A stretch of 64,000 bases of DNA from contig NZ_VIGB01000003.1 in NCBI RefSeq assembly GCF_006636205.1, positions 2,728,001 to 2,792,000 of the forward strand. The letters are read 5' to 3'. Source of the stretch: Kitasatospora acidiphila (GTDB lineage: Bacteria > Actinomycetota > Actinomycetes > Streptomycetales > Streptomycetaceae). Within the stretch, counting starts at the first letter, position 1. Each line of letters begins with the position of its first letter. The position numbers were made by a program, and so were the translations under genes. Positions 8,945 through 17,208 of the stretch are shown one piece after another. Below the pieces are notes generated by a model. That model did no database searches, had not been told where the DNA came from, and saw only the letters and a program-made list of their open reading frames with translations.

Positions 8945-9682
8945 TCAGCGGCCGGTGATGGAGCCGCCGTCCAGGTGGAAGACCTGTGCGGTCAGGTGGC
9001 CGGCGGCCGGAGAGGCAAGGAAGAGGGTGGTGGCGACCACGTCGTCGGGGTGGCCGGCGCGCTTGTTGAGGGACTGGGCCACGTTGTAGGCCAGGCGCTG
9101 GGCGGGGATGCCGTCGGGGCCGAAGAAGTCGGTGTCGCTGATGTAGCCGGGGGCGATGACGTTGGCCGTGATGCCCTCGGGGCCGACCTCCTGGGCCAGC
9201 GAGAGGTTCCAGTTCTCGATGGCGGCCTTGGCGGCGCCGTAGGAGCCGCTGCCGCCGCGGTGGGCGGCGATCGAGCTGAAGTTGATCACCCGGGCGCCGG
9301 GGTTCAGCCGGTCGCGCAGGGCCGCGGTGACCAGCACGGCGGTGAAGAGGTTGGCGTCCAGGTTGGCCTGCCAGCGCGCGGCGAGCCCGGCCAGGCCGGG
9401 CTGCGGGGTGAGCGGCGCGCTGGTGCGGTCGCGGTTGCCACCGGCATTGTTGACCAGGACGTCGACCCGCTCGGGCAGGTCCGCCAGCGCCGCCTCGACC
9501 TGCGCCGGGTCGGCGGCGTCGAAGGCGACGGCCCGCACGTTCGCACCCAGCTCGGCGGCGGCCTGGTCGAGCACGTCCTTGCGGCGGCCGGTGATCACCA
9601 CCTGGTCGCCCTGTGCGGCGAAGGCCGCCGCGATGGCCTTGCCGAGCCCCGTGCCGCCACCAGTGACGATGATCTGACGCAT
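8945..9682 (-). CDS. SDR family oxidoreductase
   Basis: A 245-residue short-chain dehydrogenase. The N-terminal NAD(P) motif is TGGGTGLGKA, the structural NNAG is present, the catalytic Ser lies in VINFSSIA, and the Tyr-x-x-x-Lys is YGAAK. The start is taken at ATG 9682, preceded by GAGGGGAG; the longer frame to 9724 would read through the operator. It is divergent from a MarR regulator, with a palindromic operator between them, so MarR control is likely. Substrate unknown. Confidence 0.9.
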   Translation of the reverse strand: MRQIIVTGGGTGLGKAIAAAFAAQGDQVVITGRRKDVLDQAAAELGANVRAVAFDAADPAQVEAALADLPERVDVLVNNAGGNRDRTSAPLTPQPGLAGLAARWQANLDANLFTAVLVTAALRDRLNPGARVINFSSIAAHRGGSGSYGAAKAAIENWNLSLAQEVGPEGITANVIAPGYISDTDFFGPDGIPAQRLAYNVAQSLNKRAGHPDDVVATTLFLASPAAGHLTAQVFHLDGGSITGR

Positions 9683-9698
9683 GCTGCGCCACTCCCCT

Positions 9699-9714
9699 CG
9701 TTTAGACCTAAACG
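9699..9714. promoter_or_regulatory. palindromic operator for the adjacent MarR regulator
   Basis: Arms CGTTTAG and CTAAACG flank a 2-base centre, a perfect inverted repeat in the 51-bp gap between divergent SDR and marR. Its A/T-rich core stands out against the GC-rich background and resembles TTTAGGTCTAAA-type MarR sites. Confidence 0.65.
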
Positions 9715-9733
9715 CCACTGGCACACTAGCACC

Positions 9734-10236
9734 ATGAGTGCACCTGAAGAAGATCTTGCCGAGCGGATCGCCAGTGCCTGGCAGCGGGAGCGACCCGGGC
9801 TGCCGGTGGGGTCGATCCGGATCCTGACCCGGATCCGGCAGGCCGCCAAGCTGCTGACCGACGACCGGCGCCGCACCCTGGCCCTGGTCGCCATGGACGC
9901 CGCCACCCTGGACCTGCTGAGCACGCTGCGCCGGGCGGGTGCGCCGTACTGCCTGCCCACCCGCGAGCTGGCGGCCCGCTCGCTGATCTCCGCGGGGCGG
10001 TGACCCAGCGGGTGGACCGCGCCGAGGCCGCCGGGCTGGTCGAGCGCCTGCCGCCCGAGCCGGTCGGCCGGGCGGTGCCGGTGCGGCTCACCGAGGCCGG
10101 GCGCCTCGCCGTGGACGCCGCGGTCGGCGACCTGCTGCACCACGAGCAGCAGCTGGTGGACCAGGCGCTGAACGCCGACGAGCAGGCGGACCTCGCCCGC
10201 CTGCTCGCCAAGTTCCTTGCCAGGATTCAGAACTGA
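9734..10236 (+). CDS. MarR family transcriptional regulator, apparent -1 frameshift near 9998
   Basis: Two overlapping frames together make one MarR protein of about 167 residues. The first (ATG 9734) covers the N-terminal helices and the start of the winged helix, ending ...ELAARSLISAGR. The second resumes at 10000 with VTQRVDRAEAAGLVER, the recognition helix and wing, then a C-terminal dimerisation helix. Adding one G to the GGGG run at about 9996 restores SAGAVTQRV, the usual family sequence. It is either a real null mutation or a base missed in sequencing. Expected to repress itself and the divergent SDR. Confidence 0.82.
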
Positions 10237-10243
10237 TGGATCA

Positions 10244-11127
10244 TCAGTTCCAGATGCCGGTGATGTCGGAGGCGGTGGCCGCGTTGCCCGCGTGGCCGGT
10301 CAGCCCGGCCAGGTCCTCCAGGGTGCGCAGCACGTTGTAGTGGTTGTAGGTGGCGGTGGCACTGCTGCCCGGGATCACGTGCTGGCCGTAGACCAGGGTC
10401 GGGATGTGGTTGGCGGAGGTGGTGCTGTCGTCCTCGTCGAAGGTGACCACCAGCAGGCTGTTGTGGGTCTGCGCCCAACTGGCGTATGCGCCGAGGTGGT
10501 TCTTGACCCAGGAGTCGCCGGTCTTGATCGAGCAGTCGTGCATGTCATCGCAGAGGTTCGGGATGACGAACGACTCCTTGGGCAGCTTCGTGTAGTCGGT
10601 CGGGAACTGCGCGAAGGTGTCGGCGGTGTTCAGCGGGACGTTGGCGAAGCCGAACCACGGGTTGTGCTTCTGGGCGTACTCACCGCTGCTGCAGACGGTC
10701 GAACCCTGGCTGGGCAGCGACTCGTTGTAGCTGAGCCAGCTCTTTCCGGCGGCCAGCAGCTCGGAGCCCAGGTTGGGCGTGGTCAGCGACTGGACGCCGA
10801 TGCAGCTGTCGTCGGTGCGGCCCTGGGTGCTGCCGGAGAACAGCGCGTAGTAGTTGGGCTCGCTCGGGTGCGTGATGGCGTACGAGTTGGTGAGGTTGGC
10901 GCCGCCGGCCTTGAGGGTGCCGTTCAGGTACGGGGCGCTGGAGCTGCCGATGATCTGCGAGTAGCCGTGGTTCTCCAGGACCACCACGATCACATGGTCG
11001 GGGCGGGCAGCCCGGCGGTGGTCGCATGGCCGGCGGGGGTGGCCTGGGCGCAGCCGGCGCCCGCGGTCAGAGCGGTCAGGGCGGCGGCGGCCAGCGCGGT
11101 CAGGGCGCGGCGGGGCAGGGTGGTCAT
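10244..11127 (-). CDS. secreted phosphoesterase / acid phosphatase family protein, apparent frameshift near 11005
   Basis: The ATG at 11127 opens a signal peptide (MTTLPRR, an Ala/Leu/Thr-rich core, then AGAGCAQA with a possible lipobox Cys). About 43 codons later the frame changes; one extra C in the CCCC run near 11005 gives LPAPDHVIVVVLENHGYSQI, the metal-binding start of the alkaline-phosphatase-superfamily phosphoesterase domain. The rest is intact, with ANLTNSYAITHPSEPNYYALFSG and LLVVTFDEDDS. Likely an extracellular phosphatase or phospholipase-C-like enzyme. It converges on marR, and both stop codons lie in a small inverted repeat (10231-10250). Confidence 0.85.
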
Positions 11128-11312
11128 GGCTGATCCTCCGTACGAGGGGACGCATCAGGGAGAACGTGCCGAACTGTGCGGAGCCTACGAGCTCCATGGT
11201 GGCATGGACAGCACAGGCCACATGAAGAAGCGAGGAACGGCACACCACCATCGATTGACTCGTGTTCACGCACCGTGATGGGATTTCCCGGCCTGGAGGA
11301 AGGAACAACGCG

Positions 11313-12739
11313 GTGAGCAGCGAAAACGCGGTTGGCGTGGTGGTAGGGGTCGGCGCGAGCGCCGGGGTGGCGGCTTCGGAGGTGCTCACCCTGATCACCG
11401 AGGTGCTGGCCGAGGCGGCGCTGCCGGCGAACGCCGTACGGCTGCTCGCCACCGTGGAGGCCCGCGCCACCGAACCCGGACTGCTCGGCACCGCACGGCA
11501 GTTGGGGGTGCCGCTGGTCGGGCATCCGGCCGCCGAGCTGGCCGCGGTGGCGGTGCCCAACCCGTCCCCGGCGGTGCTGGCGGCCAGCGGCACCCCGAGC
11601 GTGGCAGAGGCGGCGGCGCTGCTCGGCGGCGGCGAACTGCTGGTCGCCAAGCGGAAGTCGGCCCGGTCGACGGTGGCGGTGGCGACCCTGCACGCAGCCG
11701 AGCACGATCTGCGCCACCACGGGGACGCCGAGGTCCGCCAGCCCGGGCTGGTGGACCTGGCCGTCAATGTACGCACCGGCACCCCGCCGCAGTGGCTGCG
11801 CTCGGCGCTGGCCGACACCATGGGCGAGCTCGCCGCCTACCCGGAACAGAGCGCGGCCCGGGCGGCGGTGGCGGCCCGGCACCGCCGCCCCGAGTCGGAG
11901 GTGCTGCTCACCTCCGGTGCGGCGGAGGCCTTCGTGCTGCTGGCCCGCACCGTCCGGCCCCGGCACGCCGTGGTGGTGCACCCGCAGTTCACCGAGCCGG
12001 AGGCGGCGCTGCGGGACGCCGGGGTCGACGTGCACCGGGTGCTGCTGCGGTCCGAGGACGGCTTCCGGCTCACCGCCGGCACGGTGCCGGAGGGCGCCGA
12101 CCTGGTGGTGATCGGCAACCCCACCAACCCCACCTCGGTGCTCCACCCGGCCGCCGCCTTGGCCGAACTCGCCCGGCCCGAACGGACGTTGGTGGTGGAC
12201 GAGGCATTCATGGACACCGTGCCCGGGGAGACCGAGTCGCTCGCCGAGCTGCGCGAACTCCCGGGCCGGGTCGTGGTGTTGCGCAGCCTCACCAAGACCT
12301 GGGGCTGGCCGGCCTGCGGATCGGCTACGTCCTCGGCCCGGCCGGGCTGATCGCCGAGCTGGCGGCCGCCCAGCCGCTCTGGCCGGTCTCCACCCCCGCC
12401 CTGCGGGCCGCCGAACTGTGCAGCGGCGAGCGGGCGTTGACGGAGGCCGAGGCAGCCGCCGCCGAGCTGGCCGAGCATCGGACCTATCTGCTGGCGCAGT
12501 TGGGCCGGTTCCCCCAGATCCGAGTGCACGGCACCCCGGCCGCGTCCTTCCTGCTGATCGAACTGCCGGGCGCCGCCGACGTCCGGGAACGGCTGCGCAC
12601 GGCCGGCTACGCGGTGCGGCGCGGCGACACCTTCCCCGGCCTCGGCACCGGCTGGCTGCGCCTGGCGGTGCGCGACCGGGCCACCACCGACGGGTTCATC
12701 GCGACGCTCGGCCAGGTGCTGCGCGCGGCAGTCAACTGA
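11313..12739 (+). CDS. cobC: CobE/CbiG-C domain fused to CobC-like PLP-dependent decarboxylase, apparent frameshift near 12303
   Basis: The GTG at 11313 follows GGAGGAAGGA. Residues about 6-125 (VVGVGASAGVAASEVL..., NPSPAVLAASGTPSVAEAAAL) match the CobE/CbiG C-terminal domain of corrin ring contraction. The rest is a class I/II aminotransferase-fold protein of the Rv2231c/CobC group (YPEQSAARAAVAARH, NPTNPTSVLHP, VVDEAFMD, PLP-lysine in SLTKTWG), expected to make aminopropanol phosphate from threonine phosphate. The frame breaks inside KTWG-LAGLRIGY; one extra base in the GGGG run repairs it. It is a second B12 locus 3.4 kb from the cob operon. The stop overlaps the convergent MOSC gene by 8 bp. 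Confidence 0.85.
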
Positions 12740-13496
12740 CCAGGCGCACCTGGTCGCCGGCCCGGATCCGACCGGCGGCCAGCACCTGGGCGTAGACGCC
12801 CGCACACGGGAACTCGGCCATGCCCGGCAGCGGGACCAGCCGGTTGTGGCGGGCCGGGATGCGCAGCGCGTCCGGGTAGGGGTCGAGATGGCCGTGCCGC
12901 AGCGTCGGGACGGCGCAGCGCGGAGTAGGGGCGATGATCTCCAACTCAAGCTGACCTATCGTCAACTTCTTTCCGAGCCAGTCGTTTTCGACGAAACCCG
13001 GATCACCGGGCGTCTCGATCACCAGGTTGGGGCGGTAGCGGGGGGCGGCGGTGCCGACCCGCTCCAGGGTGGCGGTGCTGACCAGGTGGAGCGGGGCGAA
13101 GTCGAAGAAGGTGCCGGCCCGCAGGCGGCTGACATCATGGGCGACCTCGGCCAGCGGCCCGGCGGACAGCACCTCCTCGGGGCGGGCCCGGTCGATGGTG
13201 GCGTCCTGCGGCGGCGTGCCGGTCAGCAGCACCTCGCGGCCGAGCAGCGCGGAGAGCTCGGCGGCGACGCTGCCGACCACCGCCGAACGCAGCGCCCGCG
13301 CCGCCTGCCCGGTGAGCAACTCGCGCCAGAGCCGGGGCTGCTTGGCGCTGACCACCTTGCCGGTGGCCACATCGACCAGTGCGAACCGCCGGTCCCCCGC
13401 CACCCCGCGCTCGGTCACCTCCGCCGTCCGCAACCGCTCCCCCGGCATCGACTTCACCGGATACCGCCACAGTTCCCGTACCACCCCGACGATCAT
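12732..13496 (-). CDS. MOSC domain-containing protein
   Basis: 254 residues. The N-terminal beta-barrel-like MOSC_N (VRELWRYPVKSMPGE, RGVAGDRRFALVD) and the MOSC domain (YRPNLVIETPG, PTPRCAVPT with the conserved Cys) place it with molybdenum-cofactor sulfurase C-terminal-like proteins (YcbX/mARC type). Such proteins bind the molybdenum cofactor and reduce N-hydroxylated compounds or carry sulfur; which applies here is unknown. ATG start at 13496. Confidence 0.88.
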   Translation of the reverse strand: MIVGVVRELWRYPVKSMPGERLRTAEVTERGVAGDRRFALVDVATGKVVSAKQPRLWRELLTGQAARALRSAVVGSVAAELSALLGREVLLTGTPPQDATIDRARPEEVLSAGPLAEVAHDVSRLRAGTFFDFAPLHLVSTATLERVGTAAPRYRPNLVIETPGDPGFVENDWLGKKLTIGQLELEIIAPTPRCAVPTLRHGHLDPYPDALRIPARHNRLVPLPGMAEFPCAGVYAQVLAAGRIRAGDQVRLVS

Positions 13497-13559
13497 CCGG
13501 GCAGCCTACGCCGACCGGGGCCCCGGGGCACCCGAGTACCCCCGGGGGTCGAGCACCCG

Positions 13560-14552
13560 TCAGCCCGCCGCCGCCAGGAGGGAGTCGGCCAGCTGGGTGC
13601 GCTGGTAGAGGACGGAGCGGCCCAGGCGCTGGGAGGCGACGATGCCGGCGGCGCGCAGGGCGGTGAGGTGCTGGGAGACGCCGCCGGCGGACATGCCGGT
13701 GCGGTGCGAGAGTTCGGTGGTGGAGGCGGGGGCGGCGAGTTCGGCCAGCAGCAGCGCGCGGGAGCGGCCCAGCACGGCGGCGACCGCCTCCGGCACCTGC
13801 GCGGGCCCCTGCTCCCAGAGCAGGGCGACGCCCCGGCTCGGGTAGCAGAGCTGCACCACCTCGCTCGGCCGGTTGACCATCATCGTGGTGGTGGGCCCGA
13901 CGAACGCCGACGGCACCAGCAGCAGCCCGCGCCCGGCCAGGCTCCCGGAGGTGCCGCAGCAGGACAGCGGCAGCGTCAGCTTCTCCCCGCACCACTCCAC
14001 GCTGGAGTGCAGCCCGCGCAGCACCCCCGCCGACCCCTCGGCCGCGAACCGGCGCGACTGGTGCAGCACATCGCCCTCCAGCACGGTGCGCAGCCGCGTC
14101 CAGTGCGGGGCCAGCGCGGCCTGCCAGTAGCCGCGCACCTCGTCGAGCAGTTGCGGCAGGACGGCCACCGGGTCCTGGTGGAAGGCGCGCACCCGGGGCG
14201 TCCAGACGGCGAGCCGCTCCAGGTCGGCGCGGACCCGCTCTGGGGTCGTCCGGGCCACCACCGCCAGCTCGGCCTCCAGCGCCTGCTCGGGCTGGGCGCT
14301 CGGGGTGGCGGTGCCGGGCGGCGGGTTGAGGAAGTCGGGCAGGTAGCCGTGCACCGGGATCAGGTCGGCCAGCAGGCCGGTGCCCAGCCCGGCGGCGGCC
14401 AGCTCGGTCCTGGCCTGCGCGGCCCAGCGGCGGTGCAGCGGGCTGACGGTGCGCCGGGTCAGCAGCCGATGGCTGGTCACCACCTCCCAGAGCGGCGAGA
14501 AGGCCAGCCGGGTGTGGGCCAGATCACGGGCCGAGAAGGCGAGTTCCAGCAC
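13560..14552 (-). CDS. ArsR-family winged-helix transcriptional regulator (DUF5937-type)
   Basis: About 330 residues from GTG 14552 (preceded by GGGGGAC); a TTG further upstream at 14594 also keeps the frame but lacks a binding site. The N-terminal two thirds is an effector-like region (LAFSPLWEVV, VHGYLPDFLNPP). The C-terminal about 75 residues are an ArsR winged helix (SRALLLAELAAPASTTELS, GGVSQHLTALRAAGIV). Divergent from the MFS exporter at 14622, which it probably controls. Confidence 0.85.
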   Translation of the reverse strand: MLELAFSARDLAHTRLAFSPLWEVVTSHRLLTRRTVSPLHRRWAAQARTELAAAGLGTGLLADLIPVHGYLPDFLNPPPGTATPSAQPEQALEAELAVVARTTPERVRADLERLAVWTPRVRAFHQDPVAVLPQLLDEVRGYWQAALAPHWTRLRTVLEGDVLHQSRRFAAEGSAGVLRGLHSSVEWCGEKLTLPLSCCGTSGSLAGRGLLLVPSAFVGPTTTMMVNRPSEVVQLCYPSRGVALLWEQGPAQVPEAVAAVLGRSRALLLAELAAPASTTELSHRTGMSAGGVSQHLTALRAAGIVASQRLGRSVLYQRTQLADSLLAAAG

Positions 14553-14621
14553 GTGTCCCCCGTGGATTCGGCTGTGGCTGAATGAATGGTGCAACGGTAG
14601 CGCCAGGCCGACGATTCCCGC

Positions 14622-15929
14622 ATGACCTCAACTCTCACTCCCCGCCCCACCAGCACCATTTCGACGGCCAGCACCGTTTCGACGCCCGGCACCGCCTCGA
14701 CGTCCAGCGCCGTTTCGACGGCCAGCACCGTTTCGACGCCCAGCGCCCCCGCCGTCCACGCGCTCCGCGCCCGGTTCGCCGGCTTCGGCGGCCCGTTCTG
14801 GGTGGTGATCAGCGGCACCGCCGTCAACCGGATCGGCAACATGGTGCTGCCGTTCCTGGTCTTCTACCTGGGGTCCCGACATATCGCCACCGACCGGATC
14901 CCGTTCGTCCTGGGCGCGTTGGGCGCCGGCGGGCTCTGCGGTCCGGTGCTCGGCGGTCTGCTGACCGACCGGTTCGGCAGCCGGGTCGCGATGGTGTCCG
15001 GCATGCTGGCCACCGCCGCCAGCCAGGGCCTGCTGTTCGTGGCGCCCGACCTGGCCACCCTGGTGCTGGCCACCCTGGCGCTGGGCGCGGGCGGCACCCT
15101 GCACATGCCGGGGGCCGGCGCGGTGGTGGCCGGCGCGGCGCAGGGTGAGCGGCGCCGGGTGGCGTTCGGGCTGTTCCACTGGTCGATCAACGTCGGCACC
15201 GCGGTGGCCGGGGCGATCGGCGGCTTCCTGGCCGAGCACGGCTACGGCTTGCTGTTCGCGCTGGACGCCGCGACCTGCCTGGCGTACGCGCTGCTGGTCG
15301 CCACCCGGCTGCCCCGCGGTACCAAGCGGTCGGGGCAGCAGGCCCGCGGCGGTTACGGCGTGGTGCTGCGGGACCGGCTGCTGCTGGCCCTGCTGGCGCC
15401 GGTGGTGATGGGCGAGGCGATCTACGGGCTCACCGAGTTCAGCCTGCCGCTGGCGATCCGCGACCACGGCCTGCCGCCCACCGTCTTCGGCCTGGCCGCG
15501 GTGGTGAACGCGGCTCTGGTGGTGGCCCTGCAGCCGATCGCCTCGGTCTGGCTGACCCGGTTCGATCGCGGCCGGCTGTGGGCGGTGGCCTGCGCCTTGA
15601 TCGCGCTCGGGGTGGCGCTGACCGGAGTGGCGAGCAACGCCTGGGAGTTCGCGCTGACCGTGGTGGTGTGGAGCCTGGGCGAGGTCGCCGGCAGCGGCCT
15701 CTACGCCTCGATGGTGGCCGACCTGGCTCCCGAGGACGCGGTGGGCCGCTACCAGGGCGCGGCGGGCTGGGGGCGCGGCCTGGCCCGCTTCGGGTCGCTG
15801 CTGCTCGGCTCGGCCGCCTACGCGGTGCTGGGTGCGGCCGTGCTGTGGTGGACGGCGCTGGCGGTGGGGCTGGCGGGCGCGGGGCTGGCACTGCTGGTGG
15901 GCGCGAAGGTCCGGGCCCGCACCAGCTGA
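14622..15929 (+). CDS. MFS transporter
   Basis: 435 residues with about 12 predicted membrane segments from residue 58 onward. The cytoplasmic loop 2-3 motif GGLLTDRFGSR is typical of major facilitator drug-efflux-type proteins. Before the first helix lies an unusual about 45-residue Ser/Thr/Ala tract built of STAST/VSTP repeats. Divergent from the ArsR-like gene, a common regulator/exporter layout. Substrate unknown. Confidence 0.88.
   Translation: MTSTLTPRPTSTISTASTVSTPGTASTSSAVSTASTVSTPSAPAVHALRARFAGFGGPFWVVISGTAVNRIGNMVLPFLVFYLGSRHIATDRIPFVLGALGAGGLCGPVLGGLLTDRFGSRVAMVSGMLATAASQGLLFVAPDLATLVLATLALGAGGTLHMPGAGAVVAGAAQGERRRVAFGLFHWSINVGTAVAGAIGGFLAEHGYGLLFALDAATCLAYALLVATRLPRGTKRSGQQARGGYGVVLRDRLLLALLAPVVMGEAIYGLTEFSLPLAIRDHGLPPTVFGLAAVVNAALVVALQPIASVWLTRFDRGRLWAVACALIALGVALTGVASNAWEFALTVVVWSLGEVAGSGLYASMVADLAPEDAVGRYQGAAGWGRGLARFGSLLLGSAAYAVLGAAVLWWTALAVGLAGAGLALLVGAKVRARTS
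14645..14755 (+). repeat. degenerate short repeats encoding the Ser/Thr-rich N-terminus of the MFS protein
   Basis: Variants of CAGCACCGTTTCGACG recur about every 24-27 bases (for example near 14670, 14713 and 14737), always preserving frame. They encode the STVSTP/STASTV tract before the first membrane helix. This is probably slippage or unequal-recombination expansion. Confidence 0.7.
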
Positions 15930-15944
15930 CCGGCGGCAACGCAA

Positions 15945-15977
15945 CGGCCGCCCGTCCCCCCAAGGGACGGGCGGCCG
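15945..15977. terminator. bidirectional hairpin terminator
   Basis: A perfect 14-bp GC stem (15945-15958 with 15964-15977) and a 5-base loop lie between the convergent MFS and glnII genes. Confidence 0.85.
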
Positions 15978-15999
15978 AAGCTCGTTCAGCGCGGCGGGA

Positions 16000-17022
16000 T
16001 CAGACCTGGCCGGCCTTCTCCAGCGCCGTGCAGCAGGTGTTGACCAGCAGGCGGGTCACCACGTACGGGTCGATGTTGGCGTTCGGGCGACGGTCCTCGA
16101 TGTAGCCCTTCTTCTCCACCTCGACCTGCCACGGGATGCGGACCGAGGCACCGCGGTCCGAGACGCCGTAGGAGTAGACGTTCCACGGGGCGGTCTCGTG
16201 CTTGCCGGTCAGGCGGGACTGGATGTCGTCACCGTACTGGTTGACGTGCTCCATGACCTTCTCCTGCGACTCGCCGAGCGACTCGCAGGCGGTGATGATC
16301 GCGTCGTAGCCCTCGCGCATCGCCTTGGTGGAGAAGTTGGTGTGGGCACCCGCGCCGTTCCAGTCGCCACGGGCCGGCTTGGCGTCCAGGGTGGCGTCGA
16401 TGCCGAACTCCTCGGCGGTGCGGTAGAGCAGGTAGCGGGCGACCCACAGGTCGTCGGAGACCTCCAGCGGGCCGACCGGGCCGATCTGGAACTCCCACTG
16501 GCCGGGCATGACCTCGGCGTTGATGCCGCAGATGGCCAGGCCGGCCGCGAGGCAGCGGTCCAGGTGCAGCTCGACGATCTCGCGGCCGAAGACCTCCTCG
16601 GCGCCGACGCCGCAGTAGTAGCCGCCCTGCGGGGCCGGGAAGCCGCCTTCCGGGAAGCCGAGCGGGCGGGAGCCCTTGAAGAAGGTGTACTCCTGCTCGA
16701 TGCCGAAGATCGACTCCTGGGCGGCGAACTGCTCGGCGATCGGGCGCAGCAGGGCGCGGTTGTTCGACGGGTGGGGGGTGCCGTCGATCTCCATGACCTC
16801 GCACAGCACCAGGATGTGCTCACCACCGCGGATCGGGTCCGGGTAGACCTTGACCGGCTGCAGCACCCGGTCCGAGGCGTGGCCCTCGGCCTGGTTGGTC
16901 GACGAGCCGTCGAAGCCCCAGGTCGGCACGTTGTCGGCGGACTTCAGGACCCGGGTCTTGGAGCGGAGCTTGGCGGTGGGCTTGGTGCCGTCGATCCAGA
17001 TGTACTCGGCCTTGATAGCCAC
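16000..17022 (-). CDS. glnII: glutamine synthetase, type II (eukaryotic-like)
   Basis: 340 residues, far shorter than GSI, with the GSII hallmarks: AEYIWIDGTKPTAKLRSKTR at the start, TWGFDGSSTNQAEG, GIEQEYTFF, NAEVMPGQWEFQIGP, GAGAHTNFSTKAMR and ASVRIPWQVE. It makes glutamine from glutamate, ammonium and ATP. Unlike GSI it lacks the adenylylation loop. ATG at 17022. The upstream region has GlnR-like half sites, so nitrogen-starvation induction is expected. Confidence 0.95.
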   Translation of the reverse strand: MAIKAEYIWIDGTKPTAKLRSKTRVLKSADNVPTWGFDGSSTNQAEGHASDRVLQPVKVYPDPIRGGEHILVLCEVMEIDGTPHPSNNRALLRPIAEQFAAQESIFGIEQEYTFFKGSRPLGFPEGGFPAPQGGYYCGVGAEEVFGREIVELHLDRCLAAGLAICGINAEVMPGQWEFQIGPVGPLEVSDDLWVARYLLYRTAEEFGIDATLDAKPARGDWNGAGAHTNFSTKAMREGYDAIITACESLGESQEKVMEHVNQYGDDIQSRLTGKHETAPWNVYSYGVSDRGASVRIPWQVEVEKKGYIEDRRPNANIDPYVVTRLLVNTCCTALEKAGQV

Positions 17023-17074
17023 GGGTTACCTCACGTACTCGGTGGTGGGTGCCCCCGTAATCTCGCAAACCGCC

Positions 17075-17112
17075 GTTTCCCGGGTGTTCCTCTTATGTAA
17101 CCGGCATGTGAA
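17075..17112 (-). promoter_or_regulatory. GlnR-like binding site upstream of glnII
   Basis: Read on the minus strand, four half sites TTCAC, GTTAC, GGAAC and GAAAC occur with exactly 6 bases between each. This matches the published actinomycete GlnR pattern of alternating GTnAC and GaAAC boxes with 6-base spacers, with one or two mismatches. It lies 53-90 bases upstream of the glnII ATG. Confidence 0.6.
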
Positions 17113-17208
17113 CCAACCGTCCGAGTCCACACCCTCACGCTACGCAAGCGGAACCGCAGGTGCGGATTGCGGGCGTCGCACCCCCACCGGGCAACAGCTG
17201 CCCGGCGT

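Noticed and set aside
10231..10250. Small inverted repeat AACTGATG/CATCAGTT as a strong terminator
   Set aside because: The 8-bp A/T-containing stem overlaps both stop codons and is too weak to call alone, although it may contribute to termination of the convergent genes.
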